From Fibrobacterota bacterium (lineage in GTDB: Bacteria > Fibrobacterota > Chitinivibrionia > Chitinivibrionales > Chitinispirillaceae): a stretch of 64,000 nt of DNA. Below are positions 45,131-54,333 of the stretch, one piece after another. Within the stretch, counting starts at the first letter, position 1. Every line of letters begins with the position of its first letter. The position numbers and the translations under genes are program-made. The stretch is taken from assembly GCA_023459055.1 (NCBI GenBank), contig JAEWVR010000015.1, positions 124,001-188,000 on the forward strand, written 5' to 3'. The notes beneath the pieces are model-generated. The model was not told the DNA's origin, searched no databases, and saw only the letters and a program-made list of their open reading frames with translations.

Positions 45131-48100
45131 ATGGATAAGCATAATTTCATACGAATCGAAGGCGCACATCAGAATAACCTGAAAAATATCTCCCTTGATA
45201 TACCTCTCAATAAAATGATTGTTATAACCGGTGTTTCCGGATCGGGGAAATCGTCACTTGCGTTTGATACCATTTATGCCGAAGGGCAGCGGCGTTATGT
45301 CGAAACATTTTCTTCCTATGCGCGTCAGTTTCTTGATAGAATGGATAAGCCTGCAGTTGATCGCATTGACGGAATGCCGCCTGCCATTGCAATTGACCAG
45401 ACCAATACCGTAAGAACATCACGGTCTACTGTTGGGACAATGACAGAAGTAAATGATCATCTGAAACTGCTGTTTGCCCGTTTGTCATATCTGGTCTGCA
45501 ATAACTGCCATAAGCCTGTTGATCGCGATTCTGCACAATCGATATTTGATAAGCTTATTAAGAATCACCTCGATACAACTGTATGTATTGTTTTTACGAT
45601 ACATAAACCTGATAACTTTTCAATAACTGAAATTAAAACAACGCTGGAAGCACAGGGGTACACCCGTTATCTTGATGAACATGATACACATATTGATGTG
45701 ATTCAGGATGTTACTATTGTAAATAACCAGAACAGGGACAGAATTGTTGAGGACCTTGAAGCATCGTTGCTGCATGGTAAAGGCCTTGTTACAGTATATC
45801 GATATAAAAATACTGATAAAGGCAGCGGTATAACAGATTGGAATTCAACTGTTGACAAAAAGGCTGTTTTTCGTTTTTCCGAAGGGCTTCACTGCCCTGA
45901 TTGTGATATTCATTTCAAGGAACCTGTACCGGGTACTTTTTCCTTTAACTCACCGATTGGTGCCTGCGATGAGTGCCGGGGATTCGGACGCGTTATCGGG
46001 GTTGATTATGACCTTGTGCTTCCCGATCAATCAAAAACACTTGCCGGGGGTGTTGTCAAACCATGGCAGACACCGAGTTTTAATGAATGTCAGGTTGACA
46101 TGATGCGCTTTGCAAAAAGAGATGGGATACCGGTTGATATTCCCTGGTCCAAACTGTCTGAAAAATATAAACGGTGGGTCATCGATGGTGTTGGAGAAGC
46201 CGATGATGGCAAATGGTATGGAATAAAGCGATTCTTTGACTGGCTTGAATCAAAAAGCTATAAAATGCATATCAGGGTTTTGTTATCGAAGTACCGGGGC
46301 TATTATCTGTGCAGTAAATGCAATGGATCACGGCTTAAAGCAGATGCTCTCAACTGGAGGATCGGTACTGGTAAGGGATACACTATTCACGAGGTAATGC
46401 TTCTGCCGGTAAGTAAACTTGTCGAGTTGTTTAATTCAGACGATATCGTTGCCCGGAGTGATGAAGCATCAGAACTTGTTCTCAAAGAAATAAGAGCCCG
46501 CTTAAAGTATCTTGACGAAGTTGGATTGGGTTACCTCACGCTTGACCGTCAGTCACGTACACTGAGCGGTGGTGAGGTACAGAGGATTAATCTGACAACT
46601 GCTCTCGGAACATCATTGGTAAACACCCTTTTTGTACTTGATGAACCGAGTATTGGACTTCATTCCAGAGATATCGGACGGCTGATTGGTGTACTTCACC
46701 GATTGCGTGATGCCGGAAATACCCTTATCATTGTTGAGCATGATCCTGAAGTAATCAGGGCTGCGGATTATGTTATCGATATGGGACCGGGACCGGGTGA
46801 GCTTGGGGGAAATATTGTCTTTTATGGCTTGCTTGATCTGCTTTACAAATCTAAAGAATCGATCACAGCACCTTTTCTTAACGGGAAAAAATCAGTACTA
46901 TCAGTTGTGAAGACAATACCGGTAAAAAACGGTAAAGCCATCGTTTTAAAAGGCGCACAGGAGCATAATTTAAAAGATATCGATGTTTCATTTCCATTAA
47001 ACCGGCTGGTATGTGTGACCGGAGTAAGTGGTTCCGGGAAGTCAACACTCATAAATGATGTACTCTATAATGGTCTGATGAAACTGAAAGGAAATGCAGC
47101 AGAGGGAGTGCCTTTGTGTAAAGAAATTCAGGGGCATGAACATTGTGATGATGTTATAATGGTTGATCAGTCTCCAATAGGAAAAACAACCCGTTCAAAT
47201 CCTGCAAGTTATGTAGGGGCTTTTGATGCTATCCGCAAGCTGTTTGCAGAACATCCGGTGTCAATTGAACGCGGATATACTGCCGGAACATTCAGTTTCA
47301 ATAGCGGCAATGGACGATGTCCCTACTGCAGTGGAAACGGATTTGAGCATGTGGAGATGCAGTTCTTAAGTGATGTCTATCTGCGGTGTCATGAGTGTAA
47401 TGGTAAACGGTTTCGCAATGAAATCCTTGAAATACATATATCAGACAGTACCGGCAGTTCGCAAAAATCAATTAGTGATGTTCTTGAATTGACTGTTGCA
47501 GAGGCTGTGGAGTTTTTTAAAAATAAAAAATCGGTAGTAACCATGCTTTCACCTCTGATTGATATTGGTTTGTCATATCTTAAACTTGGCCAGCCATTAC
47601 CGACATTAAGCGGTGGGGAGGCACAGCGGTTAAAACTTGCCGGATATATAGCGGATAAAAAAGTATCAAAGTCCAAAAATATCCTGTTTCTTTTTGATGA
47701 ACCAACGACTGGTTTGCATTTTGCCGATATACAGATTCTTATGAATGCGTTTAAAACGCTAATAAATGAAGGGCATTCGATTATTGTGATTGAACATAAT
47801 CTCGATGTCATTAAAGGTGCAGACTGGATCATTGATATGGGACCGGAGGGTGGTGAGCAGGGCGGACAGATACTATTCTGCGGAACTCCGCAGGATTTGA
47901 TACTATGCAAAAATAGTCATACTGCCAGAGCCCTTGATACCTATAATCATGTCTTTGACAAAAAGGTAACAACGGTAAAAGAGAATGTTGCTGCATATGT
48001 ACCGGTTATAAACAAAAATCAGATTTCGATTTATAATGCAAAAGAACATAATTTGAAAAATGTAAATGTAGTCCTGCCAAGAGATGCATTTACTGTCATT

Positions 48101-50605
48101 ACCGGTGTCAGTGGCAGTGGTAAAAGTACTATTGCGTTTGACATATTATTTGCAGAGGGCCAGCGGCGGTATCTTGAATCACTTAACGCTTATGCCCGTC
48201 AATTCGTACAGCCGTCATCAAAAGCTGATGTTGATTCAGTCACTGGTGTACCTCCGACTGTGGCAATTGAGCAGCGAACCAGCAGAGGCGGACGTAAAAG
48301 TACCGTGGCAACGGTCACTGAAATCTATCATTTTCTGCGTTTGCTCTATGTAAAGCTTGGTGTTCAGTATTGTCCGGAATGTGCTATCGCGATTGAATCC
48401 TTAACTGTTGATACCGTATGCGCAGAAATAATGAAGACGTTTTCCGGGAAAAAAATAGATCTGTTTGCACCGCTTGTTCTTAATAGAAAAGGAATTTACA
48501 ACGATCTCGCAAAATGGGCTGATGCAAAAGGTTTCAGTCATTTACGTGTGGATAATGAACTCCTGCCGACATCACCATGGCCTAAAATTGACCGGTATAA
48601 AGAGCATACAATAGAACTGCCTGTATGTCAGATTTCAGTAGAAATGGACAATGAGGATGCTGTTCGTAAAAGCATAATCAATGCACTTGACTATGGTAAA
48701 GGCACTATTGTTGCAGAGACGAGTGCCCGATCAAATAAAAAAAGCCGTATGTTCTCAACGTCAAGAACATGTCCATCATGCAGAAAATCATTTGAGGAAC
48801 CTGATCCACGGCTCTTTTCATATAATTCCAAACATGGATGGTGTCCTGAATGTTTTGGTACAGGACTTGAGATAAGTGGCTTTGATGAGGAGCAGAGTGG
48901 GGAGGAGATCTGGTGGAATGAATGGTATGATGGCACATCGAAGATATGCAGGGCATGTAATGGAAAACGATTGAAACCCGAAGCTCTTGCTGTAATGATT
49001 AATAATATGTCAATAAGTGATTTTTGTGGATACTCTGTAGCGCTCATGCGAAAAGCAATTACAGAATTCAAGTGGACTGGAAGGGAAGAGGTCATTGCCC
49101 GGGATATTATAAAAGAACTTGAATCACGTCTTGAATTTCTGTCGTTTGTCGGTCTTGACTATCTGACACTGGACAGATCCGCACCGACACTAAGTGGTGG
49201 TGAAGCACAGCGAATCCGGCTTGCATCACAGCTCGGATCCAATCTGCGCGGTGTCTGCTACATTCTCGATGAACCTACAATCGGATTGCACCCGCGTGAT
49301 AATGCTCGGCTTATTGACACATTGAAAATGCTCAAATCAAAAGGTAATACAGTCGTTGTTGTTGAACATGATGAAGACACAATAAAAAGTGCTGATTATA
49401 TTGTTGATGTAGGACCGGGGGGCGGGAAACGGGGAGGGGCAATAATTGCTGAAGGTACTCTGAAGCAGATAATGGCAAACCGCAGTTCAATAACCGGGCG
49501 GTATCTTAAAAATCCACTTGAGCATGTACGGACAAAGCGATCTGTCAGGGACTCTAACTGGCTGGCAATAAAAAATGCGACACTTCATAATTTAAAATCC
49601 ATTAATTGCCGTATTCCTCTCGGTGCATTTGTCTGTATTACCGGTGTAAGCGGAAGCGGCAAGAGTACGCTGATACGTGATATTTTGTATACAAATACAA
49701 GCAGGCTTATTGCTAATGAGAAAGGTCCGTTTTACGGTTGCGAAAAAATAACCGGTTGGGAACCGCTTAAGCGTATCCTTGAAGTTGATCAGAAACCGAT
49801 CGGTAAAACTCCCCGCTCGTGTCCATCAACGTATATCGGGTTCTGGGATGATATACGGAAAATTTTTGCAAAAACCTCTGAAGCTGCGATGCGGGGATAT
49901 GATGCAAGCCGGTTTTCGTTCAATGTCGATAAAGGGCGATGCCCTGCCTGTGAAGGGCAGGGAATGAAAAAAATAGAAATGAGTTTTCTCCCTGATGTTG
50001 CAGTGGTTTGTGAGGAATGTCATGGCAGACGATTTACAAAAGATACACTTGAAATACAGTTTAAAGGTAAGACAATTGCTGATATACTTTCAATGAGCAT
50101 TGATGAAGGAGTTGAGTTCTTTGCTGCACATCCGAAAATCCACAGGGCACTTGTGATGCTTCAGGACGTTGGTCTGGGATATTTGACATTAGGGCAGCAG
50201 AGTCCGACCCTGAGCGGAGGTGAGGCACAGCGTATCAAACTGGTAACAGAACTTGATAAATCAGTTGAACTTGCATCAGCACGGAAAACAAAGAAAACCG
50301 ATAATAAAAACAGCACGCTCTATATCCTTGATGAACCAACGGTAGGGCTACATACTGCAGATATTGACAAACTATTATCAGTGCTTCATAAGCTTGTTGA
50401 TAAAGGTAACAGTGTTGTCATTATAGAACATAATCTTGATGTCGTTGCCGATTCCGACTGGGTAATTGATCTTGGTCCTGATGGTGGCGATAACGGAGGA
50501 AAAATTATTGCCGAAGGAACGCCGGAAACCATAATAAAAAGTAAAGTATCAATTACAGGAAAGTATTTAAAAAATCTTGAGTTTACTTTAAAAAAGAAGG
50601 AATAA
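45131..50605 (+). CDS. uvrA: Double-length UvrA excinuclease subunit A
   Basis: 1824 aa, about twice the normal 940. It consists of two complete UvrA units joined head to tail: the first about 1-945, the second from about 960. Four Walker A motifs (GVSGSGKS/T near 35, 632, 990 and 1503) and four LSGGE signatures (near 478, 826, 1354 and 1695) are intact, and CxxC zinc-finger pairs occur in each unit (for example HCPDCD with CDECRG, and TCPSCR with CPECFG). UvrA dimers find DNA damage for nucleotide excision repair; here a covalent dimer would replace the homodimer. Similar fused UvrA proteins are known in Chlamydiae. No uvrB or uvrC nearby. Confidence 0.96.
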   Translation: MDKHNFIRIEGAHQNNLKNISLDIPLNKMIVITGVSGSGKSSLAFDTIYAEGQRRYVETFSSYARQFLDRMDKPAVDRIDGMPPAIAIDQTNTVRTSRSTVGTMTEVNDHLKLLFARLSYLVCNNCHKPVDRDSAQSIFDKLIKNHLDTTVCIVFTIHKPDNFSITEIKTTLEAQGYTRYLDEHDTHIDVIQDVTIVNNQNRDRIVEDLEASLLHGKGLVTVYRYKNTDKGSGITDWNSTVDKKAVFRFSEGLHCPDCDIHFKEPVPGTFSFNSPIGACDECRGFGRVIGVDYDLVLPDQSKTLAGGVVKPWQTPSFNECQVDMMRFAKRDGIPVDIPWSKLSEKYKRWVIDGVGEADDGKWYGIKRFFDWLESKSYKMHIRVLLSKYRGYYLCSKCNGSRLKADALNWRIGTGKGYTIHEVMLLPVSKLVELFNSDDIVARSDEASELVLKEIRARLKYLDEVGLGYLTLDRQSRTLSGGEVQRINLTTALGTSLVNTLFVLDEPSIGLHSRDIGRLIGVLHRLRDAGNTLIIVEHDPEVIRAADYVIDMGPGPGELGGNIVFYGLLDLLYKSKESITAPFLNGKKSVLSVVKTIPVKNGKAIVLKGAQEHNLKDIDVSFPLNRLVCVTGVSGSGKSTLINDVLYNGLMKLKGNAAEGVPLCKEIQGHEHCDDVIMVDQSPIGKTTRSNPASYVGAFDAIRKLFAEHPVSIERGYTAGTFSFNSGNGRCPYCSGNGFEHVEMQFLSDVYLRCHECNGKRFRNEILEIHISDSTGSSQKSISDVLELTVAEAVEFFKNKKSVVTMLSPLIDIGLSYLKLGQPLPTLSGGEAQRLKLAGYIADKKVSKSKNILFLFDEPTTGLHFADIQILMNAFKTLINEGHSIIVIEHNLDVIKGADWIIDMGPEGGEQGGQILFCGTPQDLILCKNSHTARALDTYNHVFDKKVTTVKENVAAYVPVINKNQISIYNAKEHNLKNVNVVLPRDAFTVITGVSGSGKSTIAFDILFAEGQRRYLESLNAYARQFVQPSSKADVDSVTGVPPTVAIEQRTSRGGRKSTVATVTEIYHFLRLLYVKLGVQYCPECAIAIESLTVDTVCAEIMKTFSGKKIDLFAPLVLNRKGIYNDLAKWADAKGFSHLRVDNELLPTSPWPKIDRYKEHTIELPVCQISVEMDNEDAVRKSIINALDYGKGTIVAETSARSNKKSRMFSTSRTCPSCRKSFEEPDPRLFSYNSKHGWCPECFGTGLEISGFDEEQSGEEIWWNEWYDGTSKICRACNGKRLKPEALAVMINNMSISDFCGYSVALMRKAITEFKWTGREEVIARDIIKELESRLEFLSFVGLDYLTLDRSAPTLSGGEAQRIRLASQLGSNLRGVCYILDEPTIGLHPRDNARLIDTLKMLKSKGNTVVVVEHDEDTIKSADYIVDVGPGGGKRGGAIIAEGTLKQIMANRSSITGRYLKNPLEHVRTKRSVRDSNWLAIKNATLHNLKSINCRIPLGAFVCITGVSGSGKSTLIRDILYTNTSRLIANEKGPFYGCEKITGWEPLKRILEVDQKPIGKTPRSCPSTYIGFWDDIRKIFAKTSEAAMRGYDASRFSFNVDKGRCPACEGQGMKKIEMSFLPDVAVVCEECHGRRFTKDTLEIQFKGKTIADILSMSIDEGVEFFAAHPKIHRALVMLQDVGLGYLTLGQQSPTLSGGEAQRIKLVTELDKSVELASARKTKKTDNKNSTLYILDEPTVGLHTADIDKLLSVLHKLVDKGNSVVIIEHNLDVVADSDWVIDLGPDGGDNGGKIIAEGTPETIIKSKVSITGKYLKNLEFTLKKKE

Positions 50606-50630
50606 ATGTGCCTTGACAAGCTCAGAATAA

Positions 50631-50703
50631 GCCTTCAACCTCTCTTCCCCTTCTTCCTCTTCATCCTCTTCTTAACCTCAACCTCAAACCTTCCTTCCTA
50701 CCC
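50631..50703. repeat. Polypyrimidine tract with AACCTC units
   Basis: A long C/T-only-rich run made of TCTTCC, TCCTCT and AACCTC units lies between the convergent uvrA and mazG genes. It resembles the TTAACC repeats between groES and groEL in style. It overlaps the last codons of mazG. Confidence 0.65.
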
Positions 50704-51477
50704 GACAATCCCCTTGCTTTCCTCCCAGTAAACATCCATCTCTTCCAGTGATGCTTTAGCGATGTCTTTCCCGAGTTCCTTGAATTTGTCTTCAATATAG
50801 CGGAACCTGCGGGCGAATTTGTACGTTGTACTGCGTGTCGCTTCTTCTGCACTGATATTATGGTGTCGTGCAACATTTACAAGTGCAAAAATGATGTCGC
50901 CGAGCTCCTCGGCAGCATGAGCATCATTGCCTTCAAGTAACGCATCGCGGAATTCGCTGAACTCTTCTTCAACTTTATCAAGTACCGGACGTACATCTTT
51001 CCAGTCAAAGCCGACTTTTGCAACTCTGCGTTGCATTTTCTCTGCTCTGAAAAGTGCCGGTAAAGCGTCCGGGATATCATCAACAAGGTATTTCCTGTGT
51101 TCATTGCCTTTTTCGGATTTTTTAATGGCTTCCCAGTTGTAAAGTACTTCACGGGATGATGATACTTCCGTGGTGCCGAAAACATGAGGGTGTCGTCTGA
51201 TCAGTTTATCGCTGATATCCCGTGCAACATCCTCAATCGTAAATGTTTTATTATCTTTTGCGATCTGTGCATGAAGTATCACCTGTAAAAGAAGATCTCC
51301 AAGCTCCTCGCACATTTTATGAGGCTTGTTTTCATCAACGGCTTCAAAAAATTCATAGGACTCATCAAGTAAGCAGGAAAGAATACTTTTATGTGTCTGT
51401 TCCCTGTCCCACGGGCATCCGTCAGGACCACGTAATTTTGCTACGATGTCAATTAATCTGTCTAATTCACTACTCAT
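50698..51477 (-). CDS. mazG: Nucleoside triphosphate pyrophosphohydrolase MazG
   Basis: 259-aa two-domain MazG of standard length. The first domain begins with LRGPDGCPWDREQTHKSI and has EESYEF-like LLDESYEFFEAV plus EELGDLLLQV (ExxE-12-ExxD metal motif); the second repeats EEFSEFRDAL and EELGDIIFALV. It hydrolyses (d)NTPs to monophosphates, removing damaged nucleotides or adjusting NTP pools. Minus strand, convergent with uvrA; the YrdC gene is 88 bp upstream on the same strand. Confidence 0.97.
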   Translation of the reverse strand: MSSELDRLIDIVAKLRGPDGCPWDREQTHKSILSCLLDESYEFFEAVDENKPHKMCEELGDLLLQVILHAQIAKDNKTFTIEDVARDISDKLIRRHPHVFGTTEVSSSREVLYNWEAIKKSEKGNEHRKYLVDDIPDALPALFRAEKMQRRVAKVGFDWKDVRPVLDKVEEEFSEFRDALLEGNDAHAAEELGDIIFALVNVARHHNISAEEATRSTTYKFARRFRYIEDKFKELGKDIAKASLEEMDVYWEESKGIVG

Positions 51478-51565
51478 TATGTTTCCTTAAAAAGAAGAGA
51501 CGGATGTAATCTGTCTCCTCTTGTTGCTTAATTGCAAAAATGTAAATTAAAAGTACTATAATCGG

Positions 51566-52174
51566 TTATTCTTTCCAGATACCTTTACCCTCACGGATTA
51601 CAACCGGTTTTTCACCGGTAAGATCAATGATTGTTGAACCGATTGTATCTTCCAAAACTCCTGCATCAAGCATTACATCCACCTCATTAAGTATAACAGG
51701 ACGAATAAGCTCCGGATCACCGCGATTTTCTTCAGGGAGATTAATAGAGGCATTCGCCAATGGCTCACCGAGGAGTTCGACCAGTTTAAGGGTGACGGTG
51801 CAATCAGGGATTCTCACCCCGACTGTTTTACGTTTAGGATTTATTTTTTTCGGTACCAGATTGGTGGCCTCAAGAATAAAGGTGAATGGCCCGGGTAGAT
51901 ACCGCTTCATAAGCTTGAAGTTGCCATTTGAAAGATGGACATATTTAGCAACCTGCGTAAAATCGCTACAGATAAATGAGAACAGGAGTTCTTTGTTTTT
52001 GTTAAGGATTTTACCAATTTTGTCAACTGCTTTGGGATTAGTCACAAGAGCTCCCATTCCGTAGACAGTATCTGTAGGATAGACAGCTATTCCGTTTTCA
52101 TCACGGAGAATCTTTGCTGCAGAATCAAGAAATCGTTTTTGCGGGTTCTGTTGATGAATGTTGTAAATAACCAT
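51566..52174 (-). CDS. Sua5/YciO/YrdC family, L-threonylcarbamoyladenylate synthase-like
   Basis: 202 aa, the TIGR00057 (YciO/Sua5) type. Typical segments are AVYPTDTVYGMGA near 30, KRYLPGPFTFIL near 90, VGVRIPD near 120, and a C-terminal STIIDLT with VIREG. The family binds ATP, threonine and bicarbonate to make the precursor of t6A37 in tRNA. YciO-type members may act more weakly on this reaction, so the exact role is open. On the same strand as mazG and likely cotranscribed. Confidence 0.92.
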   Translation of the reverse strand: MVIYNIHQQNPQKRFLDSAAKILRDENGIAVYPTDTVYGMGALVTNPKAVDKIGKILNKNKELLFSFICSDFTQVAKYVHLSNGNFKLMKRYLPGPFTFILEATNLVPKKINPKRKTVGVRIPDCTVTLKLVELLGEPLANASINLPEENRGDPELIRPVILNEVDVMLDAGVLEDTIGSTIIDLTGEKPVVIREGKGIWKE

Positions 52175-52554
52175 AGATAATACGTCCGTTGTAAAAGGTT
52201 GATAGTGTCATAAATGTTTGAAAACAACCATTAATTCTCAACTTTAAAAATAATAAGTACCATCGAGATGATATATACATTTTTATGATATGGTTAGGAT
52301 TCTTTGAAGTGACCCTGTTGTAAGCGATTGATATTATAATCTGTTAACAACTATAATGGCTGCGCAATGTCATGTGTGCGGGTAGTGGATTCTGACAGAT
52401 TGGTTACGTTTGACTTAAAAAGTTGAATCATGCTGCACTGAGTGTGTTTTGAACGATGCACCACAAAAAAATATGACCACGGATTAACACATTGACAAGC
52501 CTTGTACTTTATTGTAACATTTCTGTCTAACACTGCAAACGAAAGGAATTATGT
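52175..52554. other. Divergent promoter region
   Basis: 380 bp between the YrdC gene (minus) and the STAS gene (plus). The only clear element is the promoter at 52492-52520. No gene or repeat recognised in the rest. Confidence 0.65.
52492..52520 (+). promoter_or_regulatory. Sigma-70-type promoter of the STAS gene
   Basis: A perfect TTGACA (52492-52497), a 17-bp spacer and TAACAT (52515-52520), about 35 bp upstream of the start codon. This is the best promoter match in the window. Confidence 0.68.
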
Positions 52555-52902
52555 ATGACAACTATCTTGGAAGGAAAACTTATTGTGACCGTACGCGGGA
52601 CTGATGAATGTCCTATTATTGAGCTTGCGGGGCAGATTATTGATTCTGATGTTAAAAAGTTTCAGAAGCATATTGAACAGATTCATAAAACAAAATGCAG
52701 TAAGATCTACCTTGATGTCAGTAAGGCTACCTATATTGACAGTCACGGATTAGGTACCATTGTCTATTTCCACACATTGATGCAGAAGGAAAAGCGGGAA
52801 TTGGTCATTGTCAATGGTAATACTGACAAATCAACATACCTGTCCAGAATGTTTGATCAAACGAATCTGGACAAGGTACTTACTATTGTCACAAAAATTT
52901 AA
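52555..52902 (+). CDS. STAS domain protein (anti-sigma factor antagonist-like)
   Basis: 115-aa single STAS domain. The central IDSHGLGT segment has Ser63 at the position phosphorylated in SpoIIAA/RsbV-like antagonists. Such proteins release a sigma factor or other target when dephosphorylated by a partner phosphatase. No serine kinase or PP2C gene lies next to it, so its partners are elsewhere. GAAAGGA precedes the start. It is convergent with dapL, one base apart. Confidence 0.9.
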   Translation: MTTILEGKLIVTVRGTDECPIIELAGQIIDSDVKKFQKHIEQIHKTKCSKIYLDVSKATYIDSHGLGTIVYFHTLMQKEKRELVIVNGNTDKSTYLSRMFDQTNLDKVLTIVTKI

Positions 52903-52903
52903 T

Positions 52904-54127
52904 CTATTTCAGCGCAGCAGCAATACGGTCAAGGGCTTTCTCAACCTTTTCCTTATTGTTAAATGCACTTATACGAATGTAGCCGTTGCCACACTTGCCG
53001 AATCCGGCACCGGGTGTTGTTACAACATGCGCTTTTCTCAGAAGTGTATCAAAGAACTCCCATGAGTCTGTTTTTGTATTGATCCAGATGTATGGAGAAT
53101 TGATACCACCAGTACACTCATATCCGAGCTGAGACATTTTTTCACGGATGAGTTTTGCATTCGTCATGTAGTAATCAATAAGTTCTTTGACCTGACGCGG
53201 CCCGTCACCAATAAAAATAGCCTCTGCAGCACGCTGTACAGGATAGGAAACGCCATTGAATTTTGTTGTATGACGTCTGTTCCAGAAACCGTGAAGCGGG
53301 TAGGCATTTCCGCTCTTATCGTAAACCATCAGTGATTTAGGCACAACGGTGTAAGCGCAGCGTGTACCGGTAAAGCCGGCTGTTTTTGAATAGCTTCTGA
53401 ACTCAACTGCAACATCACGGGCACCTTCTATTTCGTAAATTGACTGAGGAATTACCGGGTCCTTGATAAATGCAACATATGCTGCATCATACAGGATCAG
53501 TGCCTTCTCTTTCTTTGCATAATCAACCCACTGTTTGAGCTGTTCACGGGTAATTGTTGCACCTGTCGGATTATTCGGAAAACAAAGGTAAATAAGATCA
53601 ACTTTCTCTTTTGGAAGTGCAGGAACGAAGCCATTTTCACGGTTGCATTCAAGATACACCAATCCGCCATATCGTCCATCATTAAAATCAGACGTGCGAC
53701 CTGCCATTACGTTTGTATCAACATATACTGGATATACCGGATCTGGAACTGCAATTTTGATATCATTTGCGAAAAGTTCCTGAAAATTTCCCGTATCACA
53801 CTTTGCACCATCACTAATGAAAATTTCATCAGCGGAAATATCTGCGTTTCGTGAATGAAAATCAAACTGCGCAATTTTCTCTCTAAGAAAATCATAACCC
53901 TGTTCAGGACCATATCCACGAAACGTTGAAATGCTACCAAGTTCATCAACAGCTTTATGAAATGCATCAATGCAAGCTTTTGGTAATTCACGTGTTACAT
54001 CGCCTATACCCAGACGGGTGATCTCCGCTGATGGATTCTCCTTCTGGTATGCAGCAACACGTTGTGCGATCTCGGAGAACAGATAAGACGACTTTAGCTT
54101 TAAATAGTTTTCATTTACTCTGATCAT
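52904..54127 (-). CDS. dapL: LL-diaminopimelate aminotransferase
   Basis: 407-aa PLP enzyme of fold type I. It converts tetrahydrodipicolinate directly to LL-diaminopimelate in one step for lysine and peptidoglycan. Features are the N-terminal VNENYLKLKSSYLFSEI, LGIGDVTRELP, CFPNNPTGA, and the PLP lysine in SYSKTAGFTGTRCAY at about 247. The length and motifs fit DapL rather than aspartate aminotransferase. DapL is scattered among bacteria, including Chlamydiae and several Gram-negative anaerobes. Minus strand, stand-alone. Confidence 0.96.
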   Translation of the reverse strand: MIRVNENYLKLKSSYLFSEIAQRVAAYQKENPSAEITRLGIGDVTRELPKACIDAFHKAVDELGSISTFRGYGPEQGYDFLREKIAQFDFHSRNADISADEIFISDGAKCDTGNFQELFANDIKIAVPDPVYPVYVDTNVMAGRTSDFNDGRYGGLVYLECNRENGFVPALPKEKVDLIYLCFPNNPTGATITREQLKQWVDYAKKEKALILYDAAYVAFIKDPVIPQSIYEIEGARDVAVEFRSYSKTAGFTGTRCAYTVVPKSLMVYDKSGNAYPLHGFWNRRHTTKFNGVSYPVQRAAEAIFIGDGPRQVKELIDYYMTNAKLIREKMSQLGYECTGGINSPYIWINTKTDSWEFFDTLLRKAHVVTTPGAGFGKCGNGYIRISAFNNKEKVEKALDRIAAALK

Positions 54128-54333
54128 AATGCTCCTTAATGTTATTTTTTATGTAATCTGGTATGATAATTGATAGGACAGGGTGATGTCAACAAAAATG
54201 CATAATCGATTGTATGCAGATGTTTCTTTCAGAGAACATGGAGCTTGAGTATTCTTTACTTGTTTTGGATTTCCATCCATGATAAACTATAGCAAATAAA
54301 AGTACTTATACATGTAAACCATTGGCTGTCTTC

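Noticed and set aside
51627..52064. 145-codon open frame antisense to the Sua5/YrdC gene
   Set aside because: Fully overlaps a conserved gene; no independent evidence.
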